39,738 bases of DNA, taken from a virus. Under the pieces are notes generated by a model. That model saw nothing but the letters and a program-made list of their open reading frames with translations, was not told the DNA's origin and ran no database searches. This document shows positions 1 to 6,301 of the stretch, one piece after another (the first letter of the stretch is position 1; each line of letters opens with the position of its first letter). The position numbers and the translations under genes are program-made. The stretch lies in IMG/VR virus record IMGVR_UViG_3300047277_000115, positions 1 through 39,738 of that record; one strand, written 5' to 3'.

Positions 1-49
1 GAAGGAGAATGTACAGCTGAAGAAGTATGGGGTTGTGTTGGAGGGGTGA
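1..49 (+). CDS. 3' fragment of a replication initiator gene (second rep copy, cut by the window edge)
   Basis: Reading from base 2, this encodes KENVQLKKYGVVLEG followed by TGA at 47-49. It is identical at protein and DNA level to the C-terminus of the Rep protein encoded on the opposite strand at 35186-36007. The rest of this copy lies outside the window, so I cannot tell whether it is a complete second rep, a truncated duplicate, or the overlap left by an assembler at a collapsed inverted repeat. It reads toward the early operon, whereas the intact copy reads away from the iterons toward the fiber module. Confidence 0.7.
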   Translation, partial: KENVQLKKYGVVLEG

Positions 50-91
50 GGAGGGAGGGGAGGGGTTTTTGATGTTGTTCGTGGCTCTCCC
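1..91 (+). repeat. 91-bp inverted repeat, left copy (rep 3' end)
   Basis: These 91 bases are the exact reverse complement of 35144-35234. Identity stops abruptly at 92/35143, and the window starts inside the repeat, so its real length is unknown and could extend leftward through the whole rep gene and beyond. The copy contains the last codons and stop of rep plus about 40 bases of flanking sequence with an unusual G-rich run (43-65). Confidence 0.97.
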
Positions 92-113
92 ATAAAAAAA
101 TAAAATAAATAAA

Positions 114-143
114 TGGTCATAACGCGGTCAAATATGGTATAAT
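114..143 (+). promoter_or_regulatory. Putative sigma70 promoter of the leftmost operon
   Basis: A perfect -10 box TATAAT lies at 138-143, with a weak -35 (TGGTCA, 114-119) 18 bases upstream. The predicted transcript starts near 150, before the first gene at 210. GGTCA-type words at 115, 126 and 158 overlap and follow the promoter, which suggests repressor control. The -10 is clear and the -35 is inferred. Confidence 0.6.
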
Positions 144-157
144 ATCCGTTCTAAAAT

Positions 158-170
158 GGTCAAACAGACC
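158..170. promoter_or_regulatory. Putative operator, GGTC-N5-GACC dyad
   Basis: An inverted repeat GGTC AAACA GACC sits just downstream of the predicted start of transcription. Related half-sites (GGTCATA at 115, GGTCAAA at 126) overlap the promoter. Similar GGTCA words also lie near the rep promoter on its coding strand. No repressor gene is recognisable in the window, so the binding protein is unknown. Confidence 0.4.
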
Positions 171-209
171 GTTGATGGACGAATTTAACACGCTAATAAG
201 GGGGAAAAA

Positions 210-503
210 ATGATCGAAGCTGGCTATACATACAGTAATAAAAAATCTTTGATGGCAGAGATAGTACAACAAAATCTACAACAACTAGAGTCTACAGGTA
301 AGTTTATACTAACAGTAGAACAAATACGTGAAGGACTAGGTCTAAAAGATACCGAGTATAAGGTATTTACACAGTTAAATAAGGTTGTGATAAAGAGTGT
401 ATTACAAGAATTTGCCACTATCAAAGATATTTATATAGTAGCTAAGAAAACAAGTCTAGGTGTAGTATTTACACAAGTTGATGCTAAAGACTTTAATAAG
501 TAG
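210..503 (+). CDS. Hypothetical early protein, 97 aa
   Basis: This is the first gene after the left promoter. Its ATG is preceded by a strong purine-rich ribosome site (AAGGGGG, about 6 bases upstream). The product is a soluble, charged 97-residue protein with no transmembrane segment, no cysteine and no motif I recognise. The pattern of a basic N-terminal half followed by a short strand-rich C-terminus could suit a small DNA-binding or regulatory protein, but nothing in the sequence proves that. It begins a run of closely spaced same-strand genes (next start 8 bases after its stop), so it is probably co-transcribed with 512-2806. Coding confidence comes from the ribosome site, promoter and tight packing. 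Confidence 0.75.
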   Translation: MIEAGYTYSNKKSLMAEIVQQNLQQLESTGKFILTVEQIREGLGLKDTEYKVFTQLNKVVIKSVLQEFATIKDIYIVAKKTSLGVVFTQVDAKDFNK

Positions 504-511
504 AGAGTATA

Positions 512-799
512 GTGAAAGAAACTGTAATACAAACACTAAGAGATAAGTTGAAGCCGCAAGGTGGGTCTACATTTATACCCTTATACTTAAACGATAAGTG
601 GTTCAATGAGAATTTTATAACCCTCTGTATAGAGGAGCTAGGACGAATGGAAATTAGAAATGTACTAGGGCAACCTGCTACTAACTTAGAGAAGTTAGGT
701 CTTATCTTACTGTTAGATAGTGCTGGTATTGATCATAGAGATAGTTATAGTATTGAACTTAAAGAAGGAGAGGCAGATGTTAGTAGAAGTGAATGGTAA
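512..799 (+). CDS. Hypothetical early protein, 95 aa (GTG start)
   Basis: The gene starts with GTG at 512, eight bases after the previous stop, and its last 23 bases overlap the next gene. The 95-aa product is rich in leucine and isoleucine (for example a stretch reading LEKLGLILLLDSAG) and has an acidic C-terminal tail. No known domain is evident. The weak GTG start and overlap with the following gene point to translational coupling inside the operon. It could be a small regulator or an accessory replication or host-takeover protein; I cannot choose between these from sequence. Confidence 0.65.
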   Translation: MKETVIQTLRDKLKPQGGSTFIPLYLNDKWFNENFITLCIEELGRMEIRNVLGQPATNLEKLGLILLLDSAGIDHRDSYSIELKEGEADVSRSEW

Positions 800-1358
800 A
801 GTATATAGAAGAGTTAGTAACATAACAGAAAGTATTTGTACAGATGAAATAAACAGTGCTTACAATAAGAAAAGAATTAAACTTGGGCTTTGCTCAGAGC
901 CTCGTGGCACTTATGAAGAAGTAACTTATTTCAAAACAAATAGAGAATATTGGGAATGGCTACTTGAAGGTAATAAAGTATGCCCAATAGAGTCACCAAA
1001 TGATACTATATTGTATATGCGTGAAGATGTACTATATTTATACAATAATAATATGGAGTTTGAAATTACAATAAACTATAATATACCGTATATGTACAAG
1101 CCCTATATTGAACCAAGCTGGTATACTAATATCCCAGAAAAAGGTATATTTTGTTGGGTAAATAACTTTCACAATGATAGAAAAGATTATATAGCTTTAA
1201 TAAAAGAATATGATATAACTAGAGATAATAAGTTTGTAGAATTTAGAAGTGAAGCTAGAGTAGTTGCTTTTAAGTTTGCAACACCATTAACAAAAGAAGA
1301 GTTATTAGAGAGATGTTATGCTAGTCTTACTGATCGTGATTTTGAAAGGAGTAGATAG
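777..1358 (+). CDS. Hypothetical protein, 193 aa
   Basis: The frame is open from a GTG at 720, but I place the start at ATG 777 because a good ribosome site (AAGGAGAGG, 765-773) sits right in front of it and the GTG has none. The product begins MLVEVNGKVYRRV and is rich in aromatic and charged residues (many Tyr, Trp and Asn, typical of AT-rich coding). It has three cysteines and no signal peptide or membrane segment. I recognise no family. Its stop abuts ATG 1359 of a truncated gene, in keeping with the packed operon. Confidence 0.7.
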   Translation: MLVEVNGKVYRRVSNITESICTDEINSAYNKKRIKLGLCSEPRGTYEEVTYFKTNREYWEWLLEGNKVCPIESPNDTILYMREDVLYLYNNNMEFEITINYNIPYMYKPYIEPSWYTNIPEKGIFCWVNNFHNDRKDYIALIKEYDITRDNKFVEFRSEARVVAFKFATPLTKEELLERCYASLTDRDFERSR

Positions 1359-1397
1359 ATGAGTAAAGAACGAGAACTACACTATGCCGAAGTGTGA
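1359..1397 (+). pseudogene. Truncated duplicate of the 1635-2048 gene start
   Basis: The ATG directly follows the stop of the preceding gene and opens MSKEREL, the same seven residues that begin the complete gene at 1635. The frame then runs HYAEV and stops at 1395-1397. This looks like the decayed 5' end of a tandem copy of the 1635 gene, left behind where the small gene at 1406 was inserted or formed. It is unlikely to make a functional product, though translation through it could reach the next ribosome site. Confidence 0.5.
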
Positions 1398-1405
1398 TAT
1401 AAGCA

Positions 1406-1561
1406 ATGAAACCCCATTTAAAATACCATTGTGGTTTTTGGACATGTAGAATAGGTAAGACTATTCACGGTTGGGGCTATGGATTAACACCAGCAGTCGC
1501 CTATTATGATTACTGGTTTAGGGTTAGAGGAAAAGCACATGGTATTGGAGCAGCTGATTAG
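1406..1561 (+). CDS. Small phage protein, 51 aa
   Basis: This short ATG-initiated frame encodes a 51-aa protein that starts MKPHLKYHCGFWTC and contains GWGYGLTPAVAYYDYW. The layout (basic start, a C-x-F-W-x-C turn, G-x-G-x-T-P-x-x-A-Y-x-x-W) is a pattern I know from many small uncharacterised phage proteins. That resemblance is the main support, because the ribosome site is weak. Its last residues, KAHGIGAAD, match the KAHGIGVKV tail of the neighbouring 1635-2048 gene at both protein and DNA level, so the 3' end seems to have been acquired by recombination with that gene. Function unknown. Confidence 0.6.
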   Translation: MKPHLKYHCGFWTCRIGKTIHGWGYGLTPAVAYYDYWFRVRGKAHGIGAAD

Positions 1562-1634
1562 TGATGAAGATATATTTTGCGTATGTTTGATGATTGTATC
1601 TATCGCGCTTTTGTTATGTTAAGGGGAAAACTAA

Positions 1635-2048
1635 ATGAGTAAAGAAAGAGAGTTATTACAGCGAGCAGTTGATCTATTAGATGATTACTGGAAGGGTGGA
1701 AAAACAAGTGATAGAAACCGCAAGTTATTTTATGATATAAAAGAACTACTAACACAACCTGAGCAAGAACCTGTTGCTTGGATTACAGAGTGGGTACAGA
1801 GATATAGATATGACAGCACTCCAATTATAAATAGAACTGTGTCATTTATAAAAGAAGATGTACCTGCTGTTTCAAATCCCAATTACATACCACTCTATAC
1901 AAAACCACCAAAGCGTGAGCCTTTGAGTGATGAAGAAATTATAGCTAGATATAAAGCTATAGATGTAGAAAATGCACTATATGTGCCAACTTATTATGCT
2001 GGGTTTAGAGACGCAGAAAAAGCGCACGGCATTGGAGTTAAAGTATGA
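1635..2048 (+). CDS. Hypothetical phage protein with QPEQEPVAW and PLYT-PP motifs, 137 aa
   Basis: The ATG follows the ribosome site AAGGGG. The N-terminus (MSKERELLQRAVDLLDDYW) looks like a short helical region. It is followed by QPEQEPVAW, a central variable part, the segment IPLYTKPPKREPLSDEEI and a C-terminal FRDAEKAHGIG. This order of motifs recurs in many early-region proteins of temperate phages of proteobacteria, none with a known function to my knowledge. Its stop overlaps the next start as ATGA (2045-2048), which implies translational coupling. Fragments of the same gene are scattered upstream (its start at 1359, its end at 1535-1561). Confidence 0.75.
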   Translation: MSKERELLQRAVDLLDDYWKGGKTSDRNRKLFYDIKELLTQPEQEPVAWITEWVQRYRYDSTPIINRTVSFIKEDVPAVSNPNYIPLYTKPPKREPLSDEEIIARYKAIDVENALYVPTYYAGFRDAEKAHGIGVKV

Positions 2049-2344
2049 CAGAAGAAACTAACAAGGTTGCACTTATTATAGATACAGTACCAACTTCATG
2101 GACAGCTACTGATAGCTACTCGGGTAAAAGCTTATACTTAGGTAAGTTTAAGGTTTTAAGGGTTGCTTATAATAGTGGGAGACAAAAAGGAGATGATAGT
2201 AAGATGTACATAGTAGAATCTTATCTTCCAGGAGTTAAAGAACATCAAGGTTATTACCCTACCCAAGAATTAGCCCAAAAAAGAGCTGAACTTGTACTTA
2301 ATTATTGGTTAGAAAAAGCACTATTAACTGAAAGGTATGAGTAG
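2045..2344 (+). CDS. Hypothetical protein, 99 aa
   Basis: The start overlaps the preceding stop (ATGA), and the stop lies immediately before the ATG of the phosphoesterase gene at 2345, so it is plainly part of the operon. The product has a strand-rich middle (KFKVLRVAYNSG, KMYIVESYLPG) and a helical C-terminus (TQELAQKRAELVLNYWLEKA). No domain recognised, no membrane segment. Tight coupling on both sides suggests it is made in step with the phosphoesterase, but a shared function is only inference. Confidence 0.7.
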   Translation: MTEETNKVALIIDTVPTSWTATDSYSGKSLYLGKFKVLRVAYNSGRQKGDDSKMYIVESYLPGVKEHQGYYPTQELAQKRAELVLNYWLEKALLTERYE

Positions 2345-2806
2345 ATGAGCATATATATAACAGCAGACTTGCACTTAGGGCATGAAAAAGTAGCACTTGC
2401 AAGAGGATTTACTTCTATAGAAGAACATGATAATGCTGTTATAACTAATATCAACAACATGGTAACTAAACGTGATTGCCTTTATATTCTCGGTGATGTA
2501 GCTTTTAAGCGAACTTCATTAGAACTATTAGCAAACATACCTTGTACTAAGAAACTCGTACTAGGTAATCATGATAGGTACAATATTGAGCTATATAGTA
2601 AGTATTTTAGTCAGATTTTCGGGGCTATAAGACTTAAAGGTTGTATTTTAACCCATATACCTGTAGCAACATCAGAGTTTCCTCGTTACAGGTTAAACAT
2701 ACATGGGCATTTACATAGTAAAACTATTCCAGACAGCCGTTATAGATGTGTAAGTCTGGAACAGAATGCTTTAAGACCTTTTAAACTAGCTGATCTACTA
2801 GACTAA
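2345..2806 (+). CDS. Calcineurin-like metallophosphoesterase, 153 aa
   Basis: The signature motifs of the superfamily appear in order: ADLHLGH (metal ligands Asp and His, residues 7-13), GDVAF (50-54), GNHD (74-77), a conserved His in ILTHIP (about 101-106) and HGHLH near residue 120. At 153 aa it is a minimal single-domain enzyme of the phage and bacterial YfcE-like size class. It should hydrolyse phosphomonoesters or phosphodiesters using two metal ions; the substrate cannot be read from the sequence. It is the last gene of the rightward operon and overlaps the convergent GIY-YIG gene by 9 bases. Confidence 0.9.
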   Translation: MSIYITADLHLGHEKVALARGFTSIEEHDNAVITNINNMVTKRDCLYILGDVAFKRTSLELLANIPCTKKLVLGNHDRYNIELYSKYFSQIFGAIRLKGCILTHIPVATSEFPRYRLNIHGHLHSKTIPDSRYRCVSLEQNALRPFKLADLLD

Positions 2807-3196
2807 CGGTACAGAATATAACTCTGTATTGCCTGAATTAAGTAGATTAATACCATTATATTTAAAATCTTTAAATCTTTTATGTAACAGTTGTTCAAGA
2901 TAGAATGCTTTAGCCGCAGAGGAGCATTTAATACTTGTAATAACTGTTACCTTAATAGAGTTATCTAAACACATCCATGCTATACGAGAACGTACACTTG
3001 TGCTTGTATATCCTATCTTCCATACAGTTACATCAGCAAACTCTATCTTTATATAATACACATAAGCAGGTTTAGTTTTTATAACTCTCATACCACAAAC
3101 ATATCTACTTATATACTTATTTTTAGGGTAACTCTTATTTATATAACTCTTATGAAAGGGATTAGCGGCTAATAAACTAGCCGCTATATTTCTCAT
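2798..3196 (-). CDS. GIY-YIG-type nuclease-like protein, 132 aa
   Basis: The domain core reads YVYYIKIEF, then VWKIGYTSTSVRSRI, a helix, and LEQLLHKRFKDFKYNG with a later GNTELY. This matches the phage T5orf172/MUG113 branch of the GIY-YIG superfamily: first strand with tyrosines, K-I-G-x-T-x-x-x-x-x-R, the E-x-x-L-H metal-site region and the terminal Asn/Glu segment. The start overlaps the i-spanin stop as ATGA (3193-3196), so it is the last cistron of the late/lysis transcript. It might be a homing-type, host-DNA-degrading or junction-trimming nuclease. The assignment rests on pattern, and the classic GIY and YIG tripeptides are degenerate. Confidence 0.65.
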   Translation of the reverse strand: MRNIAASLLAANPFHKSYINKSYPKNKYISRYVCGMRVIKTKPAYVYYIKIEFADVTVWKIGYTSTSVRSRIAWMCLDNSIKVTVITSIKCSSAAKAFYLEQLLHKRFKDFKYNGINLLNSGNTELYSVPLV

Positions 3197-3675
3197 ATAT
3201 TACACCCAGATTGTATAAATTTCAGTAGAAAGTTCTTATCTAAAGTTTCTCTATCTGCTCTAGCGGACTCATTTTGAAGTAGTCTACTAAGTTCTTCTGA
3301 AAGGTCACCTGTCCCAGTTGCATTATCTTCACTTGTTCTGGTACTACTACCTTTGGACACTCTGTCTCTACATACTTTACTATTGGGGTCGCGCAACCTT
3401 GCAGTGTATAACATATCCCTATAAGCATTAGTTGTTTTAATAGCATTTTCATTAGCTTCATTCCAATTAGTTAAGTTTATCTGTGCTTGAGTCTTAATTT
3501 CCTCTAGTTTAACTCTATTCTGTTCCTGCAACACGTCTGTAGTAGCATTTATCTTATCTATAACAATACGTAATTCTACTACCTGTCTATGTTCTATCTT
3601 ATAAGCAATACCACCACCTATAAAAATACCTATAGCTAAGATAAGTAATTGTATAATAGCTTGAATACTTCCCAT
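3193..3675 (-). CDS. Rz: i-spanin (Rz-like), 160 aa
   Basis: An N-terminal membrane anchor (residues about 5-26, rich in Ile, Leu and Gly) is followed by a long charged helical periplasmic region that is predicted coiled coil, the architecture of Rz-type inner-membrane spanins. A second gene, the outer-membrane lipoprotein partner, is wholly embedded in another frame at 3240-3461, which is diagnostic. The complex fuses inner and outer membranes in the last step of lysis. The ribosome site AGGAAG lies 6 bases before the ATG. Its stop is coupled to the downstream GIY-YIG gene. Confidence 0.88.
   Translation of the reverse strand: MGSIQAIIQLLILAIGIFIGGGIAYKIEHRQVVELRIVIDKINATTDVLQEQNRVKLEEIKTQAQINLTNWNEANENAIKTTNAYRDMLYTARLRDPNSKVCRDRVSKGSSTRTSEDNATGTGDLSEELSRLLQNESARADRETLDKNFLLKFIQSGCNI
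3240..3461 (-). CDS. Rz1: o-spanin lipoprotein (Rz1-like), embedded in Rz, 73 aa
   Basis: This gene lies entirely inside the i-spanin gene in a different frame. The N-terminus MKLMKMLLKQLMLIGICYT is a basic-hydrophobic signal peptide ending in the lipobox LQGC, which would make Cys23 the lipidated residue. The mature part of about 50 residues is hydrophilic, with a few prolines, as expected for an outer-membrane spanin that pairs with the i-spanin C-terminus. Fully embedded spanin pairs are typical of lambda-like phages. Confidence 0.85.
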   Translation of the reverse strand: MKLMKMLLKQLMLIGICYTLQGCATPIVKYVETECPKVVVPEQVKIMQLGQVTFQKNLVDYFKMSPLEQIEKL

Positions 3676-3683
3676 AAGACTTC

Positions 3684-3968
3684 CTAGTCGCCAGAATCTT
3701 TATTAAAAGTACTATCAGCCACATAACCTGCTGTAAGTATAGCTATGATATCTTGTCCACCTATTACACCGACATGCGCAGAAGCTATTCCAACAGAAGA
3801 ACATACTATAGCCAATACGGCTTTCTTAGTAGATGTGAAGTCAACAGATAGGTAGTGAAAGAAACTATCTCTTGTGGTGTTATCAATATAACGCTTCTTT
3901 AGATAATGTCCTGAACCTCCAAGCAGTCCAAGAATAATATACAACGGGTATAGTGTAAGATCATTCAT
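3684..3968 (-). CDS. Putative holin, 94 aa
   Basis: I place the start at ATG 3966-3968 because it overlaps the stop of the small upstream gene as ATGA; an in-frame ATG four codons earlier (3980) has no ribosome site. The protein has hydrophobic segments near residues 5-22 (YPLYIILGLLGGSGHYL) and 48-85 (two short segments with Gly and Ala), with a charged C-terminus. It sits between endolysin and spanins. Size and position fit a holin that permeabilises the inner membrane. The specific holin class is not certain. Confidence 0.7.
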   Translation of the reverse strand: MNDLTLYPLYIILGLLGGSGHYLKKRYIDNTTRDSFFHYLSVDFTSTKKAVLAIVCSSVGIASAHVGVIGGQDIIAILTAGYVADSTFNKDSGD

Positions 3969-4093
3969 ATCAGTTCGCATTTATATATAGTAGATGAAAG
4001 TATCTCTTCTTTAACATCTACAAACTCAGTTTGTTTTCTATAGTTAAATAAGAGGATATAGTTTATAAGATTAATAGGTGGTAGGTAACTCAT
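3965..4093 (-). CDS. Small lysis-cassette protein, 42 aa
   Basis: This short frame fills the gap between endolysin and holin. Its ATG (4091-4093) overlaps the endolysin stop TGA (4090-4092), and its own TGA (3965-3967) overlaps the ATG of the holin (3966-3968), so both junctions are ATGA couplings. The product begins MSYLPPINLINYILLFNYR and continues with an acidic-basic tail (KQTEFVDVKEEIL). A short hydrophobic stretch at residues 8-17 may touch the membrane. The double coupling is strong evidence that the frame is translated. It could be a holin partner or antiholin, or simply carry translation from endolysin to holin. Confidence 0.62.
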   Translation of the reverse strand: MSYLPPINLINYILLFNYRKQTEFVDVKEEILSSTIYKCELI

Positions 4094-4653
4094 GATACCC
4101 CTAACACATCACAACATAGTTTATAATTAGCTCTGCGAGATTCTTGCCATGTAGTACCACCATTAACTACTCTTGATATCTTATCGAACATACCAATATC
4201 TGCTAGAGTATTGCAGTTATGAGTCTTCCAGAACCATGCGGCACTACGAGCGGAGTTAACAGGTTCAGTTAATAGCTTTGGATTATTTATACAATCAATT
4301 TGTAGAGCAGTACCACAGGCTAGATGATTATCATAACCTGTTATTTGTATTAATCCATGACCTTTATACCACCTACCTGTAGTAGAATGGTTACTATGTG
4401 CAATAGCTAAAGCTTCAGGACGTAAGTTGCCTAAGTCTTTTCTATACTCATAAGCAGAACCATCAGCTATCTCTTCGACATAGTGTAAACTACCAGACTC
4501 ATGAGAAATTTGTGCTATAAAAGCCGCTACTCTTAGTGGTGTGTTAACATTAAATTCAAACATTGCATTATTTAACGGTACTAGGAACTTAGCTATATTT
4601 TTATCAGTAGCTAAAGGTATCATAGCATGTAATTGATCTGTAGTAATATTCAT
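4090..4653 (-). CDS. Endolysin, glycoside hydrolase family 19 (chitinase-like lysozyme), 187 aa
   Basis: The protein shows the GH19 fold pattern: AAFIAQISHESGSLHYVEE with catalytic-type glutamates at residue 52 and near 60-61, then YEYRKDLGN, WYKGHGLIQITGYDNH and the C-terminal AAWFWKTHNCN. GH19 endolysins cleave the glycan strands of peptidoglycan. There is no signal peptide or SAR anchor, so release should depend on the adjacent holin. It has its own promoter and a terminator upstream, and its stop is coupled to the 42-aa gene downstream. Length is normal for a single-domain phage enzyme. Confidence 0.92.
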   Translation of the reverse strand: MNITTDQLHAMIPLATDKNIAKFLVPLNNAMFEFNVNTPLRVAAFIAQISHESGSLHYVEEIADGSAYEYRKDLGNLRPEALAIAHSNHSTTGRWYKGHGLIQITGYDNHLACGTALQIDCINNPKLLTEPVNSARSAAWFWKTHNCNTLADIGMFDKISRVVNGGTTWQESRRANYKLCCDVLGVS

Positions 4654-4681
4654 AACCTATACTCTTAAGTAGACAAATCTT

Positions 4682-4710
4682 AGTATAACATAAAATAGTA
4701 TTTTAGTCAA
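4682..4710 (-). promoter_or_regulatory. Lysis-cassette promoter
   Basis: On the minus strand, TTGACT (4705-4710) and TATACT (4682-4687) are separated by exactly 17 bases; each box has five of six consensus bases. The promoter lies between the terminator at 4725-4749 and the endolysin start at 4653, so lysis genes can be transcribed separately from the structural genes. Confidence 0.75.
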
Positions 4711-4724
4711 TAGGTAATGTTTTG

Positions 4725-4749
4725 AAAAAATACTACATCCTTGTAGTAT
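4725..4749 (-). terminator. Rho-independent terminator upstream of the lysis genes
   Basis: On the minus strand an 8-bp perfect stem (ATACTACA/TGTAGTAT, 4-base loop) is followed at once by six T residues. It would end or attenuate the structural transcript just after the gene at 4758-4991. The stem is AT-rich, so termination may be partial. Confidence 0.7.
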
Positions 4750-4757
4750 ATATATAG

Positions 4758-4991
4758 TTAACTATACATTGTAGTGTCTGTAATATCAGCCTTAGCTTCT
4801 CTAATCTTATTCCCTAGAGCGAAGGCTTTAACAACAGCATCAGTTAGTTCAGGCTCTAGTATAGCAGTTATAGCTACAATTTCTTCCTCTTCAGAAGTAT
4901 AAATACTTTTAGTAGCTGCAACTACAGCAGTAACTACTCTAACTAACTCATCTTGATCTAGTTCTACAGAATGTTTAACTTTTACTTTCAT
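4758..4991 (-). CDS. Hypothetical protein, 77 aa
   Basis: The frame is open upstream, but ATG 4989-4991 (MKVKVKHSVELDQDELV) has the better start context, overlapping the preceding gene by 17 bases. The product is acidic and helix-rich (VRVVTAVVAATKSIYTSEEEE), without membrane segments or known motifs. It is the last gene before the terminator at 4725-4749, so it closes the morphogenesis part of the late operon. It may be a minor virion or assembly factor by position only. Confidence 0.6.
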   Translation of the reverse strand: MKVKVKHSVELDQDELVRVVTAVVAATKSIYTSEEEEIVAITAILEPELTDAVVKAFALGNKIREAKADITDTTMYS

Positions 4992-5370
4992 AATGTTCTC
5001 TATATTGTGTGTAAATCTGACGTAAAATAGCTTTACCCTCTTCAGTTTGTATAAAGTTTCCCATAATAAAGGCATCTACACCACGTAAAACAGCAGGATT
5101 ACATAACCAAGCAACTTCACTAGGTGTAAATACCAGATTAATACATTCTAAAGGGGTTAAAGGTTTATCTATAACTTCAGGAGGTTTAGCTAACTCTTCT
5201 AATCTACTTGCAACACCTTTATTAATCATATCTTGAATCTGTTCCATAGTTATAGAGGCAACTGGAGTATCTGGTATAACAATATTTCCAATAGGTCTAA
5301 TCTGACTCTGTATTTCAAGTATCTTTGCATTAGTTAAAGCTAGTTGTTGTTCAAGAGATAGAACAGCCAT
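4975..5370 (-). CDS. Hypothetical late protein, 131 aa
   Basis: The ATG follows an AAGGAAA ribosome site. The protein opens with a predicted coiled helix (SLEQQLALTNAKILEIQSQI), then a proline-rich middle (PPEVIDKPLTPLECI) and a helical C-terminus. No family recognised. Its location between tail-end genes and lysis in a lambda-like late operon suggests a virion-associated or assembly role, but this is inference. The 3' end overlaps the next gene. Confidence 0.65.
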   Translation of the reverse strand: MAVLSLEQQLALTNAKILEIQSQIRPIGNIVIPDTPVASITMEQIQDMINKGVASRLEELAKPPEVIDKPLTPLECINLVFTPSEVAWLCNPAVLRGVDAFIMGNFIQTEEGKAILRQIYTQYREHYESKS

Positions 5371-5413
5371 ATTATTTTCCTTTATAGTAAACTAAACCAT
5401 ATCGTTTAGTAGT

Positions 5414-6301
5414 TCAACCACCAACATTAGTAGCCGTTTGATTAGGACGATTACCATTACCATTGATTATAGATGTATTGGTAGCATGTTGAGCGGCTAC
5501 TAATTGTCCAACTACATTAGTAAGAGTGGCAAACTGAGCTTGTTGTTGTTGCTGTGCTTGACTGGTAGCAACATTAGTAATGACACTAACATTACCAGAA
5601 TCAATCATACCACGTGTAGTAGTATGTCTATGGTCATCTAAAGCTACTGCTAATTGACGTTGTAGATCAAGTTCACGAGCATTAGGAATAGAAGCGGCAA
5701 GGGCGGCAATTGCCATTCTAGTCTTCTCACCATCATTACTAATAGCTAAACTTGTAGCATAAGTACTGCTAGCAATATTAGTATTAACACTACCGAAAGC
5801 AGATGCAGTAGCCGCCGCCAATGTACCAATAGCATCTGAAACTACACCACCTGTTTCATGTACTTCATTGATTATATCACTTTTAGAATTACCTATACTA
5901 GATAGAATACCTGATTGACCTTGCAGATTAGCAATCTCAGCATTTAAAGTAGCTATTTGATTAGTATTACTTTGATTAGCTAAAGCAGATTGTAGTTGAC
6001 CTTCTGCCTTCCAAATCTCACCTTCAACATTACCTAGAGTCTGCGAGTTAGTATTAGCAGAAACTATATTCTGTACCTCAGAAGCAGTGATCACATGATT
6101 AGCCGCCTGAGCCGCTGTATCATTGTTATTAATGACTTTACCAGCAATAAAGCCAGCTAAAGCACCACCTATCACACCTAAACCAGAACCTGAATTGTCC
6201 ATCTTTGAATCTCCTAAAACATTGGGTAAGACGTTATTAATTAACTTCATAACATCGGGATTTTGTAAAAGAGTAGTTATATTTTCATTACTTATAGCCA
6301 T
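5414..6301 (-). CDS. Putative virion-associated protein with glycine-zipper segment, 295 aa
   Basis: After a short helical start, residues about 39-58 (GSGLGVIGGALAGFIAGKV) form a glycine-zipper-like hydrophobic segment. A long low-complexity Ala/Ser/Asn/Thr/Gln-rich region follows, with a coiled-coil-like stretch (QSALANQSNTNQIATLNAEI), the segment ARELDLQRQLAVALDDHRH and a run of five glutamines. Such long, Ala-rich, membrane-touching proteins are common among tail or ejection proteins of siphoviruses, and I recall loosely similar phage proteins without known function. A strong ribosome site (GGGAGAA) precedes the ATG. Confidence 0.65.
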   Translation of the reverse strand: MAISNENITTLLQNPDVMKLINNVLPNVLGDSKMDNSGSGLGVIGGALAGFIAGKVINNNDTAAQAANHVITASEVQNIVSANTNSQTLGNVEGEIWKAEGQLQSALANQSNTNQIATLNAEIANLQGQSGILSSIGNSKSDIINEVHETGGVVSDAIGTLAAATASAFGSVNTNIASSTYATSLAISNDGEKTRMAIAALAASIPNARELDLQRQLAVALDDHRHTTTRGMIDSGNVSVITNVATSQAQQQQQAQFATLTNVVGQLVAAQHATNTSIINGNGNRPNQTATNVGG

